From assembly GCF_004124275.1 (NCBI RefSeq), contig NZ_CP027218.1, positions 1,987,501-2,051,500 of the forward strand: 64,000 nucleotides of DNA. The letters run 5' to 3'. Position numbers and translations under genes: made by a program. This DNA comes from Pseudomonas sp. DTU12.3 (GTDB lineage: Bacteria > Pseudomonadota > Gammaproteobacteria > Pseudomonadales > Pseudomonadaceae). The notes under the pieces were generated by a model that searched no databases, was not told the DNA's origin, and worked only from the letters and a program-made list of their open reading frames with translations. Of the stretch, positions 8,678 to 19,200 are shown piece after piece (position 1 is the stretch's first letter; the number at the start of each line of letters is the position of its first letter).

Positions 8678-10723
8678 ATGAGTTTGCTCAATATCGGGAT
8701 GTCGGGACTGTCGGCCAGCCAGTCCTCTTTGGCTACGACAGGCAACAACATTGCCAACGTCGACACCGCCGGTTATTCGCGTCAGCAAACCGTGCAGGGG
8801 ACCAAATCCTCGCAGCAGTTCGGTAACGTCTTCATCGGCACGGGCACGACCCTGGCCGACGTGCGCCGGGTCTACAACTCGTATCTGGAAAGCCAGTTGC
8901 ACACCGCGACCTCGCTCGACAGCGAGTCGGCTGCCTATCTGGCCCAGGCCACGCCGCTGGACTCGATGCTGTCCGATACCAATACCGGTCTGACCGGCGT
9001 GCTGCAAAAATTCTTCACCTCGATGCAGGGTGTATCGACCTCGGCCACCGATGACACGTCGCGTCAATCGGTACTGACCGGCGCGCAGGCTCTGACCAAT
9101 CGCTTCAACACCCTCGCCAAGCAGCTCACCGATCAGAACACCAGCATCAACGGCAGCCTCGGCGACATGGCGGCTCAGGTCAACAAGCTGGCCAGCTCGA
9201 TTGCCACTCTGAACCAGAAGATCGGCGAGATTTCCACCAGTGGCGGCGCGCCGAACGATCTGCTCGACAGCCGTAACGAAGCCGTGCGCCAACTGTCCGA
9301 GCTGACCGGTGCGCAGGTCGTCGAGCGCGGCACCAGCTTCGACATCTACGTCGGCAGCGGTCAGCCGCTGGTGATCGGCAACACCACCAACACCCTGAGC
9401 ACCGTGCCGCTCAAAGACGATCCGTCGCGCATGGGCATTCAGATGGATCGCGGTTCGAGCACCCTCGACATCACTTCGGTGATGAACGGTGGCGAAATGG
9501 GCGGTCTGCTGACCTATCGTAAGGAAGTCCTCGATCCTTCGCTCAACGAGCTGGGTCGTGTTGCCCTGGTGGTGGCTGATCAGATCAACAGCCAGCAAGC
9601 GCAAGGCATCGACAAGAACGGTGACTTCGGCGCGGCGCTGTTCAACAACATCAACAGTGCTGCACTGGTCAGCCAGCGCAGCATCGCGGCGTCGGGCAAC
9701 AGCACCGGTTCGGGCAACCTTGACGTCACTATCAAGGACACCGGCAAGCTGACCACCAGTGATTATCAAGTCACATTCACCAGCGCCACCGACTACACCG
9801 TCAAGCGTTCCGACGGCACCGACCTGGGCGCGTTCAGCACCACGACTACGCCACCTCCAGTGATCGACGGCTTCACCCTGGCGCTCAATGGCGGCGGGTT
9901 GAGTGCCGGTGACAGCTTCAAGGTGACGCCGACCCGCAACGCGGCGGCGAGCATCCAGACCGTTCTCAGCGACCCGAAGAAAATCGCTGCGGCCGGTCCA
10001 TTGACCGGTGTGGCCAGCGCAGCCGGCCTGGGGACTTACACGCAGCCGACACTCAGCGACAGCATCAATATCTACAACCCGACCGCCCAGGCAGACATGC
10101 AGGCGGCGCTGAAGAATTCGACGCCAGTCAAACTGGTGTTCGGTGCGGCCAGTGGCGGTAGCCAGTCTTACAACCTGGTGGATGCCAAGGGCGCAACCAT
10201 CGGCAGCGGCACCATCGTTCCTGGTCAGGCGAACACGCTGAACCTCAAAGTCGGCATCGTCGATGCCAGCGGCAACCCGGTGATGGACACGACCGTCACG
10301 CCGAACGTGCAGAAGACCTTCACCGTGCAGACCACGGTCGGCGGCACGCCGAAGTCCGGCGAAACCTTCACCATGAACCTCACCGGTGCGGCGTCTTCGG
10401 ACAACCGCAACGCGCAGGCGCTGGTCGGCCTGCAAACCAAGCAGACCGTCGACACCGGTTCGGCGAGCAAGGGTATCAGCCTGACTGACGCCTATAACAA
10501 GCTGGTCACCAACGTCGGCACCAAGACCGCCCAAGGCAAGTCCGACAGCGCTGCGACCTCGGCGATTCTCGATAACGCCAAAGGTGCCCGCGATTCGTTG
10601 TCCGGGGTCAACCTGGATGAAGAGACCGGCAACCTGGTCAAATACCAACAGTATTACACAGCGTCTTCGCAGATCATCAAAGCTGCGCAGGAAACTTTCG
10701 CCACGCTGATCAACAGCCTTTAA
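8678..10723 (+). CDS. flgK: Hook-filament junction protein 1 FlgK
   Basis: The 681-residue hook-associated protein links hook and filament. The N-terminus MSLLNIGMSGLSASQSSLAT and NIANVDTAGYSRQQTVQ are the flagellar rod/hook signature; the C-terminal DEETGNLVKYQQYYTASSQI is the conserved HAP1 tail. The middle (about 330-590) is a large variable surface domain. Length matches Pseudomonas FlgK (about 680) and exceeds the enterobacterial protein. It lies 24 bp after flgJ and 13 bp before flgL. Confidence 0.97.
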   Translation: MSLLNIGMSGLSASQSSLATTGNNIANVDTAGYSRQQTVQGTKSSQQFGNVFIGTGTTLADVRRVYNSYLESQLHTATSLDSESAAYLAQATPLDSMLSDTNTGLTGVLQKFFTSMQGVSTSATDDTSRQSVLTGAQALTNRFNTLAKQLTDQNTSINGSLGDMAAQVNKLASSIATLNQKIGEISTSGGAPNDLLDSRNEAVRQLSELTGAQVVERGTSFDIYVGSGQPLVIGNTTNTLSTVPLKDDPSRMGIQMDRGSSTLDITSVMNGGEMGGLLTYRKEVLDPSLNELGRVALVVADQINSQQAQGIDKNGDFGAALFNNINSAALVSQRSIAASGNSTGSGNLDVTIKDTGKLTTSDYQVTFTSATDYTVKRSDGTDLGAFSTTTTPPPVIDGFTLALNGGGLSAGDSFKVTPTRNAAASIQTVLSDPKKIAAAGPLTGVASAAGLGTYTQPTLSDSINIYNPTAQADMQAALKNSTPVKLVFGAASGGSQSYNLVDAKGATIGSGTIVPGQANTLNLKVGIVDASGNPVMDTTVTPNVQKTFTVQTTVGGTPKSGETFTMNLTGAASSDNRNAQALVGLQTKQTVDTGSASKGISLTDAYNKLVTNVGTKTAQGKSDSAATSAILDNAKGARDSLSGVNLDEETGNLVKYQQYYTASSQIIKAAQETFATLINSL

Positions 10724-10736
10724 GGAGTCGTAATTC

Positions 10737-12305
10737 ATGCGCATTTCCACCGCCCAGTATTACGGAACGCAAGCTTCGGACTATCAGCGTAACTTCAACA
10801 AGGCCGTTGCCACCGCCAGTGAGGCGAGCAGCCTGACGCGCATCAACACCGCTTCCGACGATCCGGTCGGCGCCGGCCGTTTGCTGCAACTGGGTCAGCA
10901 GGCCGCGATGCTGGATCAGTACACCACCAACATCAACTCGACCAAGAGCGCGCTGACCGTGCAGGAATCCACCCTGGATTCCATCACCACGGCGTTGTCG
11001 CGAGCCAAGGAACTGTCCCTGGCTGCCAACAACGGCACGATCACCGATAAGGACCGCCAGGCGTTCGCCTCTGAATTGGGCCAGATCCAGCAGCAAGTGC
11101 TGGGCCTGATGAACTCCAAGGATGCCGACGGCAACTACCTGTTCTCCGGTTCGAAAACCAACACCGCCCCGTATTCGCAAAACACCGACGGCACCTACAC
11201 CTACAACGGTGACCAGACCACTATCAACCTGGGTATCGGCGATGGCCTGTCGGTCGGCACCAACACCACGGGTTGGGATGCTTTCCAGCAGACCATCAAC
11301 ACTGCCCGCACCAACGTCACTCGCACCGCTCCGGCGGTGGATGACGGTCGTGTCGTGCTGTCCAACGGTACGATCGGCACCGAAGCCACCTACAACGCCA
11401 AGTTCACCGGTGGCCAGCCGTATACCGTCAGTTTCGTCAGCAGCACGCAGATGAAAATCACTGACGCACTGGGTAACGACGTGACCGCTGAAGCCAGCAA
11501 GAACGGCGTGATCAGCAACACCAGTGGCGCCAACCAGAGCTTCAGCTTCCGTGGCGTCGACATGCAGTTGAACCTCAACCTGAAGGCCGGTGACACCAAC
11601 CCGGACGCAGTCATTGCCGGACACAGCTTCCAGCTGGCGGTGACCCCGGACACGTTCACCACTTCGCGTAGCCCGGGCAACACTTCAACAGCGGTGATCA
11701 CCGGTTCCAGCATCACCGACCAGGCAGCCTATACCGCGGCATTCCCGCAGGGTGGCGCGGTCCTCAAATTCACCAGTGCCACGGCGTTCGACCTGTACGC
11801 GGCACCGGTAACGGCGGACAGCAAGCCGGTGTCTTCGGGCACTGTAGCGGGTGGCAACGCGACGGCAGCCGGTGTGACGTTCGCCTTGGGTAACACCCCG
11901 GCAACCGGCGATCAGTTTTCGATCCAGCCGAACAACCATCAGACCCAGAACGTGCTCGACACCCTCGGCCAGATGATTACCGCGCTGAACACGCCGATCG
12001 ATGGCGATCCGGTCGCCAAGCAAAAACTGCAGGGCGCCATGGAGGCCGGTATCGGCAACATCGATGCCGCGACCAATCAGATTGGCACGGCGGTCACTTC
12101 GATCGGTGCCCGTGGTCAGTCGCTGGATATGCAATCTGTCACCAACGACAGCCTGAGCACCGCCAACACCACCACCCAAGGCTCGATCCGCGATTCCGAT
12201 CCGGCCGAAGTCATGACCCGCCTGACCTTGCAGCAGACCATGTTGCAGGCAGCGCAGTTGGCGTTCAGCAAGATCAGTCAGCTGGGTCTGTTCAACAAGA
12301 TCTGA
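10737..12305 (+). CDS. flgL: Hook-filament junction protein 3 FlgL
   Basis: The 522-residue HAP3 forms the second junction layer beneath the filament. The flagellin-like N-terminal helix region (MRISTAQYYGTQASDYQRNF) and C-terminal region (MLQAAQLAFSKISQLGLFNKI) flank a long variable insert (about 190-390). The protein is clearly longer than the 317-residue E. coli FlgL. An AAGGAG ribosome site precedes the ATG. It is the last gene of the flgF operon; an 8-bp GC-rich hairpin follows it at 12312. Confidence 0.95.
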   Translation: MRISTAQYYGTQASDYQRNFNKAVATASEASSLTRINTASDDPVGAGRLLQLGQQAAMLDQYTTNINSTKSALTVQESTLDSITTALSRAKELSLAANNGTITDKDRQAFASELGQIQQQVLGLMNSKDADGNYLFSGSKTNTAPYSQNTDGTYTYNGDQTTINLGIGDGLSVGTNTTGWDAFQQTINTARTNVTRTAPAVDDGRVVLSNGTIGTEATYNAKFTGGQPYTVSFVSSTQMKITDALGNDVTAEASKNGVISNTSGANQSFSFRGVDMQLNLNLKAGDTNPDAVIAGHSFQLAVTPDTFTTSRSPGNTSTAVITGSSITDQAAYTAAFPQGGAVLKFTSATAFDLYAAPVTADSKPVSSGTVAGGNATAAGVTFALGNTPATGDQFSIQPNNHQTQNVLDTLGQMITALNTPIDGDPVAKQKLQGAMEAGIGNIDAATNQIGTAVTSIGARGQSLDMQSVTNDSLSTANTTTQGSIRDSDPAEVMTRLTLQQTMLQAAQLAFSKISQLGLFNKI

Positions 12306-12311
12306 CGGTAA

Positions 12312-12329
12312 CGGGCGCGCACGCGCCCG
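12312..12329 (+). terminator. GC-rich hairpin after flgL
   Basis: CGGGCGCG and CGCGCCCG form an 8-bp perfect stem with a very short loop seven bases after the flgL stop. No T-run follows, so this may be a weak or Rho-assisted terminator. Confidence 0.35.
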
Positions 12330-12419
12330 GCACTTCGGTTCTTGAGTTTCCAATGTCTTTTTTCGCGGTATCAGAGGGCTCGCAATTCCGGGCGGGTTCC
12401 CGCCGCTTGCGAGTCCGCC

Positions 12420-15400
12420 GTGAATTCACTTCCCCTTGTCAGCCTTGTCATTCCTGCCTTCAATCCGCGCTTCTTCGAGCGGGCATTGCGCAGCGCCGTC
12501 AGTCAGGGTTACGGCAATCTTGAAATCATTGTGTGCGACGACAGTCGTGGCGATGAAATCAAAGCCATAGTCACGACGTTGATCGAGCAGAGCGGGGTCG
12601 CGGTGCGTTACGTGCGCAATCCGCAGACTTTGGGACTGGTCGGCAATCTGCAGGCCTGCCTGGATCAGGCTCAGGGCGAATTCATCAAGTTTTTGTGCGA
12701 CGACGATCAGCTGTTCACCAGCTGCATCGAACGTCAGGCCAGCGTGCTCGCCGAGCGCGACGAGGTCAATCTGGTGCTGGCCCAGCGTCTGTTCTGGGAC
12801 GCCGACGATATGGTGTTGCCTTCGCGGCTGGAAAACACGCCACTGTCCCCGATCAGTGGCTTGTTCAAAGGTGAGGACCTGCTGGCGCTCTTCGAGACGT
12901 TCCCGTCGAACCTCCTCGGTGGTTTCAGTAATGCCCTGTTTCGTCGCGCCGACGTTGTCGAATTACTGCCGGCGCTGACCCAACCTGAACACTGTTTTGT
13001 CGCGAGCCTCGATTTCGCGTTGTTCGTGTGTTTGCTGCGACGCGGCAACGCGGTGATCTCCAATCACGTCTTGAGTATCGAACGCCTTTATCCGGATCGC
13101 TTGAGTGGCCAGCAAGTCATGAAGGATGCTTTGGCCGTTGAGCAGCAATGGTTGCTGCAAATGCTCAAGGCGCGCAGCGGAGAGTCAGCGCCTGCGAAAG
13201 GGTGGGCGCGTTATGTGCCATTGCCCAAAGCGGATGAGTCGCCCCGGGTCTGGATTGAGCTGCCGTTGAGCCGCTCGCTCGGTACCAAGCAGAGCGCCCA
13301 GATCTGGCAGGTTGGCGCTGACAGCCAGAGTTTTTCCGAACTCTATGCGCAATGGCTGGAGTGCCGCAGGCTCAGTGACGTCCAGAGCAGATTGCTGCCG
13401 GACACCCTGGCGGGCTGGCCATCCACACCGCGCATCGTGCCCATCGTGGTGGATGAGCAGGGCAGTCCTGCGGCGCTGGAGCGCACGCTGGCAAGTCTCG
13501 CCGCGCAGGTCTATCCACCCGAATTGACGCTGGTGCTGTCCACCGATTGCACTGAGCCGGTACTGGATGGGCGGGTGTTCCATTTGCCGTTACAGGACGA
13601 CCAACTGCAACAGATCAATCAACTGCTGCCGCAACTGGAAGGCGCAGACTGGTTTTATCTGCTGCGCGCCGGTGATCGTCTGGTGCCGCCAGCCTTGCTG
13701 ATGATGGCCGAGCGCATCGCCTTCAACAGCGCTTTGCACTGCCTGTACAGCGATGAAGGCAGCTTGCGTGCGGGTGAGTCGGCGGAGCCGGCATTCAAGC
13801 CCGACTTCAACCTGGATCTGATGCGCGCCTACCCGTATGTCGGCCGCGCGCTGGCGTTCCGGCGCGAGACCTTTCTGGCACTCGGCGGCTTCGATTCGAC
13901 CTTCACTGAACTCGCGCCGCACGACGTGCTCTGGCGGATGGTTGAAGATCAGGGCACTCAGGTGGTGGGGCATCTGGCCGAGATTGCCATCGAGTCGTCC
14001 TTCGATCTGGCCCAGTGGTTGTCGCTGCCAGCCGTGACGGAAAACAACGCGCGCTTGCTCTCGGCCCATCTGGATCGCCTGGGGATCGCCCACGATCTGC
14101 GTCGCGGCAGCGTCGAGTTGCTCAATCGGGTCCATTACCGGCATGCGCAGCGGCCGTTGGTCTCGATCGTCATTTCGACTCGCGACCAGATTGCGGCCTT
14201 GCAGCGTTGTGTCGAGAGCCTGCTGGAAAAAACCGCGTACAGCGAGTACGAACTGTTGCTGGTCGACAACGGCAGCGAAACTGCCGAGGCGCGTGCCTGG
14301 CTTGACGGCATGGCGCAACTGGGCAGTGAGCGCGTTCGCGTGCTGAACTATCCGCAGCAGGGTAACGTTGCCGCGTTGCGCAACTTTGCCGTGGCTCAGG
14401 CGAGGGGCGAATACGTCCTGCTGCTCAACCCTTACACCGTGATCACTCAGGCTGACTGGCTCGACGAGTTGCTCAATCACGCCCAGCGCCCGGAAGTGGG
14501 CATCGTCGGTGCCAAGATCTTCAACCCCGATGGCTATGTCTTGCATGCAGGTCTGGTGCTGGGGATGCAGGGACCGGCCGGCCTGCCGTTTTATGGTCAG
14601 GCGATGCAATCATCCGGCTACATGTTCCGCTTGCAGGTGGTTCAGGATCTGAGCGCCGTCGGCGCCGATTGCCTGATGGTGCGCAAGTCAGTGTTCGATG
14701 CGGTTGGCGGTCTGGATGAACAGAGTATGCCGCGCATGCTGCATGAAGTGGACCTGGCACTGCGCGTGGCCCAGGAGGGTTATCTCGTGGTGTGGACGCC
14801 TTATGCGGCGCTGGCGCTGGGTGCGCAGCCAGTCGATGCGGTCCTCAATGAAGAAGGGGTCTCGCACAATCAGCAGGAAGAAACGTTCTTCAAACGCTGG
14901 CTGCCGGTCATTGCCCGCGACCCTGCCTACAATCCCAATCTGTCGCTGCACAAGCACACGGGTTCGAGCTTTACGCTCGAGCCGGGCCTGCGCACCGGCT
15001 GGAGTCCTTTCAGCAACAGCACCATGCCGAAGATTCTCGGCTTACCGCTCAATGCCTCCGCGATCGGTCACTATCGTGTCACGCAACCGCTGATCGAACT
15101 CGAAGCGGCCGGGCGGGTACAGGGGCAGATTCGCTATAGCGTGAACCTGCCGCCGATAGTTGAAATCGAACGTATGTCGCCTGATGTCATCGTTCTGCAA
15201 GGGCGTTACACAGCGTCGTCGGTCAATGAAATGCCGGTGCTGCGCAACTACTTCAATGCCCGCAGCATCTATGAGCTGGACGACTACGTCATCGATGTTC
15301 CGCATCGCAATGCGCATATCCGCAACATGCCGGACAAGCATGAAATGGAGCGTATTGTCCGGCGCGCAATCGGCATGTGCGACCGCGTCGTGGTCTCGAC

Positions 15401-16022
15401 TCTGCCTTTGGCCAACGCCTTGTCGGACATGCATCAAGACATCCGCGTCGTGCCGAACATGTTGGCGAAGGAATTCTGGAGCAACCTGCGCGGCCAGCGC
15501 CGGACCTCGAAAAAACCGCGCGTCGGCTGGGGCGGCGGCACCAGCCACCATGGTGACCTCGCGGTGATCGCCGATGTCGTGCGCGAACTGGCGGATGAAG
15601 TCGACTGGGTATTTTTCGGCATGTGCCCGGACGACCTGCGCCCGTACATGCATGAGTTCCACGGCGTCATCGCCCTCGACGCCTATCCGGCGAAACTGGC
15701 CAGCCTCAATCTTGATCTGGCTCTGGCGCCGCTGGAGTTCCACATATTCAACGACTGCAAAAGCAACCTGCGTCTGCTGGAGTACGGCGCTTGCGGCTAC
15801 CCGGTAATCTGCACCGACACCGAGGCCTACCGCGGCTACCTGCCGTGTACGCGGGTCAAGACCAACACCACGGATGAATGGCTGCAAGCGATTCGCATGC
15901 ACCTGGCCGATCCGGACGCCAGCTATCGCATGGGCGACGAGTTGCGTGAGGTCGTGCTGCGCGACTACGTGTTGCGTGGCGATAACCTGCGTTACTGGGA
16001 GCATGGCTGGCTGGCGGATTGA
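12420..16022 (+). CDS. Giant multi-domain flagellin glycosyltransferase (FgtA/Fgt1-like)
   Basis: This protein of about 1200 residues joins several glycosyltransferase modules. An N-terminal GT2 domain starts at VSLVIPAFNPRFFERALRSA with DDxxxD-like DDDQLFTS near residue 100. A degenerate middle GT2-like segment lies at about 330-540. A third GT2 domain starts near 577 (PLVSIVISTRDQIAALQRCV). A C-terminal GT-B-like module contains GWGGGTSHHGDL near 1038 and NLRLLEYGACGYPVICTDTE near 1120. It resembles the large flagellin glycosyltransferases beside flgL in P. syringae and P. aeruginosa. GTG at 12420 is the chosen start; TTG at 12342 in the same frame is possible, and neither has a clear ribosome site. 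Confidence 0.82.
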   Translation: MNSLPLVSLVIPAFNPRFFERALRSAVSQGYGNLEIIVCDDSRGDEIKAIVTTLIEQSGVAVRYVRNPQTLGLVGNLQACLDQAQGEFIKFLCDDDQLFTSCIERQASVLAERDEVNLVLAQRLFWDADDMVLPSRLENTPLSPISGLFKGEDLLALFETFPSNLLGGFSNALFRRADVVELLPALTQPEHCFVASLDFALFVCLLRRGNAVISNHVLSIERLYPDRLSGQQVMKDALAVEQQWLLQMLKARSGESAPAKGWARYVPLPKADESPRVWIELPLSRSLGTKQSAQIWQVGADSQSFSELYAQWLECRRLSDVQSRLLPDTLAGWPSTPRIVPIVVDEQGSPAALERTLASLAAQVYPPELTLVLSTDCTEPVLDGRVFHLPLQDDQLQQINQLLPQLEGADWFYLLRAGDRLVPPALLMMAERIAFNSALHCLYSDEGSLRAGESAEPAFKPDFNLDLMRAYPYVGRALAFRRETFLALGGFDSTFTELAPHDVLWRMVEDQGTQVVGHLAEIAIESSFDLAQWLSLPAVTENNARLLSAHLDRLGIAHDLRRGSVELLNRVHYRHAQRPLVSIVISTRDQIAALQRCVESLLEKTAYSEYELLLVDNGSETAEARAWLDGMAQLGSERVRVLNYPQQGNVAALRNFAVAQARGEYVLLLNPYTVITQADWLDELLNHAQRPEVGIVGAKIFNPDGYVLHAGLVLGMQGPAGLPFYGQAMQSSGYMFRLQVVQDLSAVGADCLMVRKSVFDAVGGLDEQSMPRMLHEVDLALRVAQEGYLVVWTPYAALALGAQPVDAVLNEEGVSHNQQEETFFKRWLPVIARDPAYNPNLSLHKHTGSSFTLEPGLRTGWSPFSNSTMPKILGLPLNASAIGHYRVTQPLIELEAAGRVQGQIRYSVNLPPIVEIERMSPDVIVLQGRYTASSVNEMPVLRNYFNARSIYELDDYVIDVPHRNAHIRNMPDKHEMERIVRRAIGMCDRVVVSTLPLANALSDMHQDIRVVPNMLAKEFWSNLRGQRRTSKKPRVGWGGGTSHHGDLAVIADVVRELADEVDWVFFGMCPDDLRPYMHEFHGVIALDAYPAKLASLNLDLALAPLEFHIFNDCKSNLRLLEYGACGYPVICTDTEAYRGYLPCTRVKTNTTDEWLQAIRMHLADPDASYRMGDELREVVLRDYVLRGDNLRYWEHGWLAD

Positions 16023-16043
16023 TCGATCAGCTCCGGCGACCTA

Positions 16044-16081
16044 AAAAACAGGCGACTTTTGCAGTCGCCTGTTTTTTTTTT
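16044..16081 (+). terminator. Rho-independent terminator after glycosyltransferase gene
   Basis: The stem ACAGGCGACT/AGTCGCCTGT with loop TTTGC is followed by ten T. It ends transcription from the flgL side and separates the glycosyltransferase gene from the RTX gene, which must therefore have its own promoter in 16082-16251. Confidence 0.9.
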
Positions 16082-16132
16082 GCGTCGTGTATTCGTCTTT
16101 GTATCAACCCCAATACATTTTTTTGCAGCGGC

Positions 16133-16160
16133 TCAAGTTGCGATCCATTCCTGTCGATAT
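16133..16160 (+). promoter_or_regulatory. Weak candidate sigma-28 promoter before RTX gene
   Basis: TCAA at 16133-16136 and GTCGATAT at 16153-16160 resemble the FliA consensus TAAA-N15-GCCGATAA, but with a 16-base spacer and mismatches in both boxes. It is listed because the gene must have a promoter here after the terminator at 16044. Confidence 0.25.
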
Positions 16161-16251
16161 CAACACATTCATAGTTCTATATCGTTCGCCGCGATGACGT
16201 TTGATCGCCACGCGAACCGGTACCGGTTCACAACAAGGCAAGGAAGAAACA

Positions 16252-19200
16252 ATGGCTGTTATTAACGGGACAAACGGCGCGGATACGCTGATCGGTACCA
16301 GTGGTGATGATGAGATCAATGGTCTCGGCGGCAACGACCTGATTCTGGGTGGTGCCGGTGCGGACAAGATCGACGGTGGTGCAGGTACCGACACGGTGGA
16401 TTACTCGGCGTCTGCCGCAGGCATCAACGTCGATATTCGCTACACCACCCCAGGGCGTGCGGGCATCGGTGGCGACTCCGAAGGCGATACTCTGTTCAAC
16501 GTCGAGAAGGTCATTGGTACGGCCTTCAACGATACTTTCAGCATCGATTCCATCTCGGCGACCTTCGAAGGTGGTGCGGGCGATGATGTCTACATCCTCA
16601 ACAGTGGCAACTCGACGGTCATCGAACAGGTGGGCGGCGGCAATGACGAAGTGCGTACCAACTACGGCGTAATAGGCCTGAACGCCAACGTTGAGCGTCT
16701 GACCTATACCGGTACCGGCGCGTTCACCGGTTACGGCAACGCCGGCGACAACATCATTACTGGCGGCATCGGCAACGACACCCTGTTCGGTGGTGACGGC
16801 GCTGACCAGTTTATCGGCGGTGCCGGTTTCGACATCGCGGGTTATACCGACAGCACCGTCGGCGTGACCGTCAACCTGAAGACTGGGGTCAACTCGGGGA
16901 TTGCCAAGGGTGACACTTTCGTCGATATCGAAAGCATCCGAGGTTCGAACTACAACGACACCTTCGTCGCCGATAGCCGGGCCATTGCCTTCGATGGCGG
17001 CACAGGCATCGACACGGTGGATTACTCGACGTCGGCTGCCGCGATCAACGTCGACATCCGCTACACCATGCCAGGCCGTGCCGGCATCGGTGGCGACTCC
17101 GAAGGCGATACCCTGTTCAACATCGAGAAGGTCATCGGTTCGGCGTTCAACGATACTTTCAGCATCGATTCCATCTCGGCGACCTTCGAAGGTGGTGCGG
17201 GCGATGACGTGTACATCCTCAACACTGGCAATGCGACGGTCATCGAGCAGGTAGGCGGCGGCAATGACGAAGTGCGCACCAACTATGGCGTGATAGGCCT
17301 GAACGCCAACGTTGAGCGTCTGACCTATACCGGTACCGGCGCGTTCACCGGTTACGGCAACGCCGGTGACAACATCATTACTGGCGGCATCGGCAACGAC
17401 ACCCTGTTCGGTGGTGACGGCGCTGACCAGTTTATCGGCGGTGCCGGTTTCGACATCGCGGGTTATACCGACAGCACCGTCGGCGTGACCGTCAACCTGA
17501 AGACTGGGGTCAACTCGGGGATTGCCAAGGGTGACACTTTCGTCGATATCGAAAGCATCCGAGGTTCGAACTACAACGACACCTTCGTCGCCGATAGCCG
17601 GGCCATTGCCTTCGATGGCGGCACAGGCATCGACACGGTGGATTACTCGACGTCGGCTGCCGCGATCAACGTCGACATCCGCTACACCATGCCAGGCCGT
17701 GCCGGCATCGGTGGCGACTCCGAAGGCGATACCCTGTTCAACATCGAGAAGGTCATCGGTTCGGCGTTCAACGATACTTTCAGCATCGATTCCATCTCGG
17801 CGACCTTCGAAGGTGGTGCGGGCGATGACGTGTACATCCTCAACACTGGCAATGCGACGGTCATCGAGCAGGTAGGCGGCGGCAATGACGAAGTGCGCAC
17901 CAACTATGGCGTGATAGGCCTGAACGCCAACGTTGAGCGTCTGACCTATACCGGTACCGGCGCGTTCACCGGTTACGGCAACGCCGGTGACAACATCATT
18001 ACTGGCGGCATCGGCAACGACACCCTGTTCGGTGGTGACGGCGCTGACCAGTTTATCGGCGGTGCCGGTTTCGACATCGCGGGTTATACCGACAGCACCG
18101 TCGGCGTGACCGTCAACCTGAAGACTGGGGTCAACTCGGGGATTGCCAAGGGTGACACTTTCGTCGATATCGAAAGCATCCGAGGTTCGAACTACAACGA
18201 CACCTTCGTCGCCGATAGCCGGGCCATTGCCTTCGATGGCAGCCTGGGCAACATGGACACGGTCGACTATTCGACTTCGGCTGTCGGCATCAATGTCGAC
18301 ATCCGTTACAACACACCTGGTCGCGCGGGCATCGGTGGCGACGCTGAAGGCGATACCTTGATTAACATCGAGAAAGTCATCGGTACTGCGTTCAACGACA
18401 CCTTCAGCATTGACCTGCTCACGGCGACCTTTGAGGGCGGCGCGGGTGATGATGTTTACATCATCAACGGTGCTGGCGGCACGGTCATCGAACAAGTGGG
18501 CGGTGGCAATGATGAAGTGCGCACCAACTATGGTGTGCAAGGCCTTAACGCCAACGTTGAGCGTCTGACCTACATCGGCACGGGCGCATTCACGGGTTAC
18601 GGCAACGCCAGCGATAACATCATCACTGGCGGTAACGGCAACGACATCCTGTTTGGTGGCGACGGTGCCGACCAGTTTATCGGCGGTGCCGGTTTCGACG
18701 TTGCGGGCTACACCGACAGCACCGTCGGCGTGACCGTCAACCTGAAGACCGGCGTGCACAGCGGTATTGCCACCGGTGATACCTTCGTCGACATCGAAAG
18801 CCTGCGTGGTTCGAACTTCAACGACACCTTCGTCGCCGATGGCCGGGCCATCGCCTTCGATGGCAGCCTGGGCAACATGGACACGGTCGACTATTCGACC
18901 TCGGCTGCCGGGATCAACGTCGAAATTCGCTACAACACGCCGGGGCGTGCCGGTGTCGGTGGTGACTCGGAAGGCGATACCCTGATCAATATCGAAAAAG
19001 TCATCGGTACCGCCTACAACGACACCTTCACCCTCGACACCCTCACGGCGACCTTCGAGGGCGGTGCGGGCGATGACGTGTACTTCATCAACGGTGCTGG
19101 CGGTACGGTCATCGAGCAGGTCGGCGGCGGCAACGACGAAGTGCGCACGACCTTCGGCCAAATCGGCCTGCACGCCAACGTCGAGCGCCTGACCTACATC

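Noticed and set aside
8648..10750. A 700-codon minus-strand open frame opposite flgK
   Set aside because: It is a mirror of flgK codon bias in a GC-rich genome, with Arg/Gly-rich content and no domain.
16201..16251. TTG start 17 codons upstream for the RTX protein
   Set aside because: ATG 16252 has a clear AAGGAAGA ribosome site and begins the regular RTX-like sequence.
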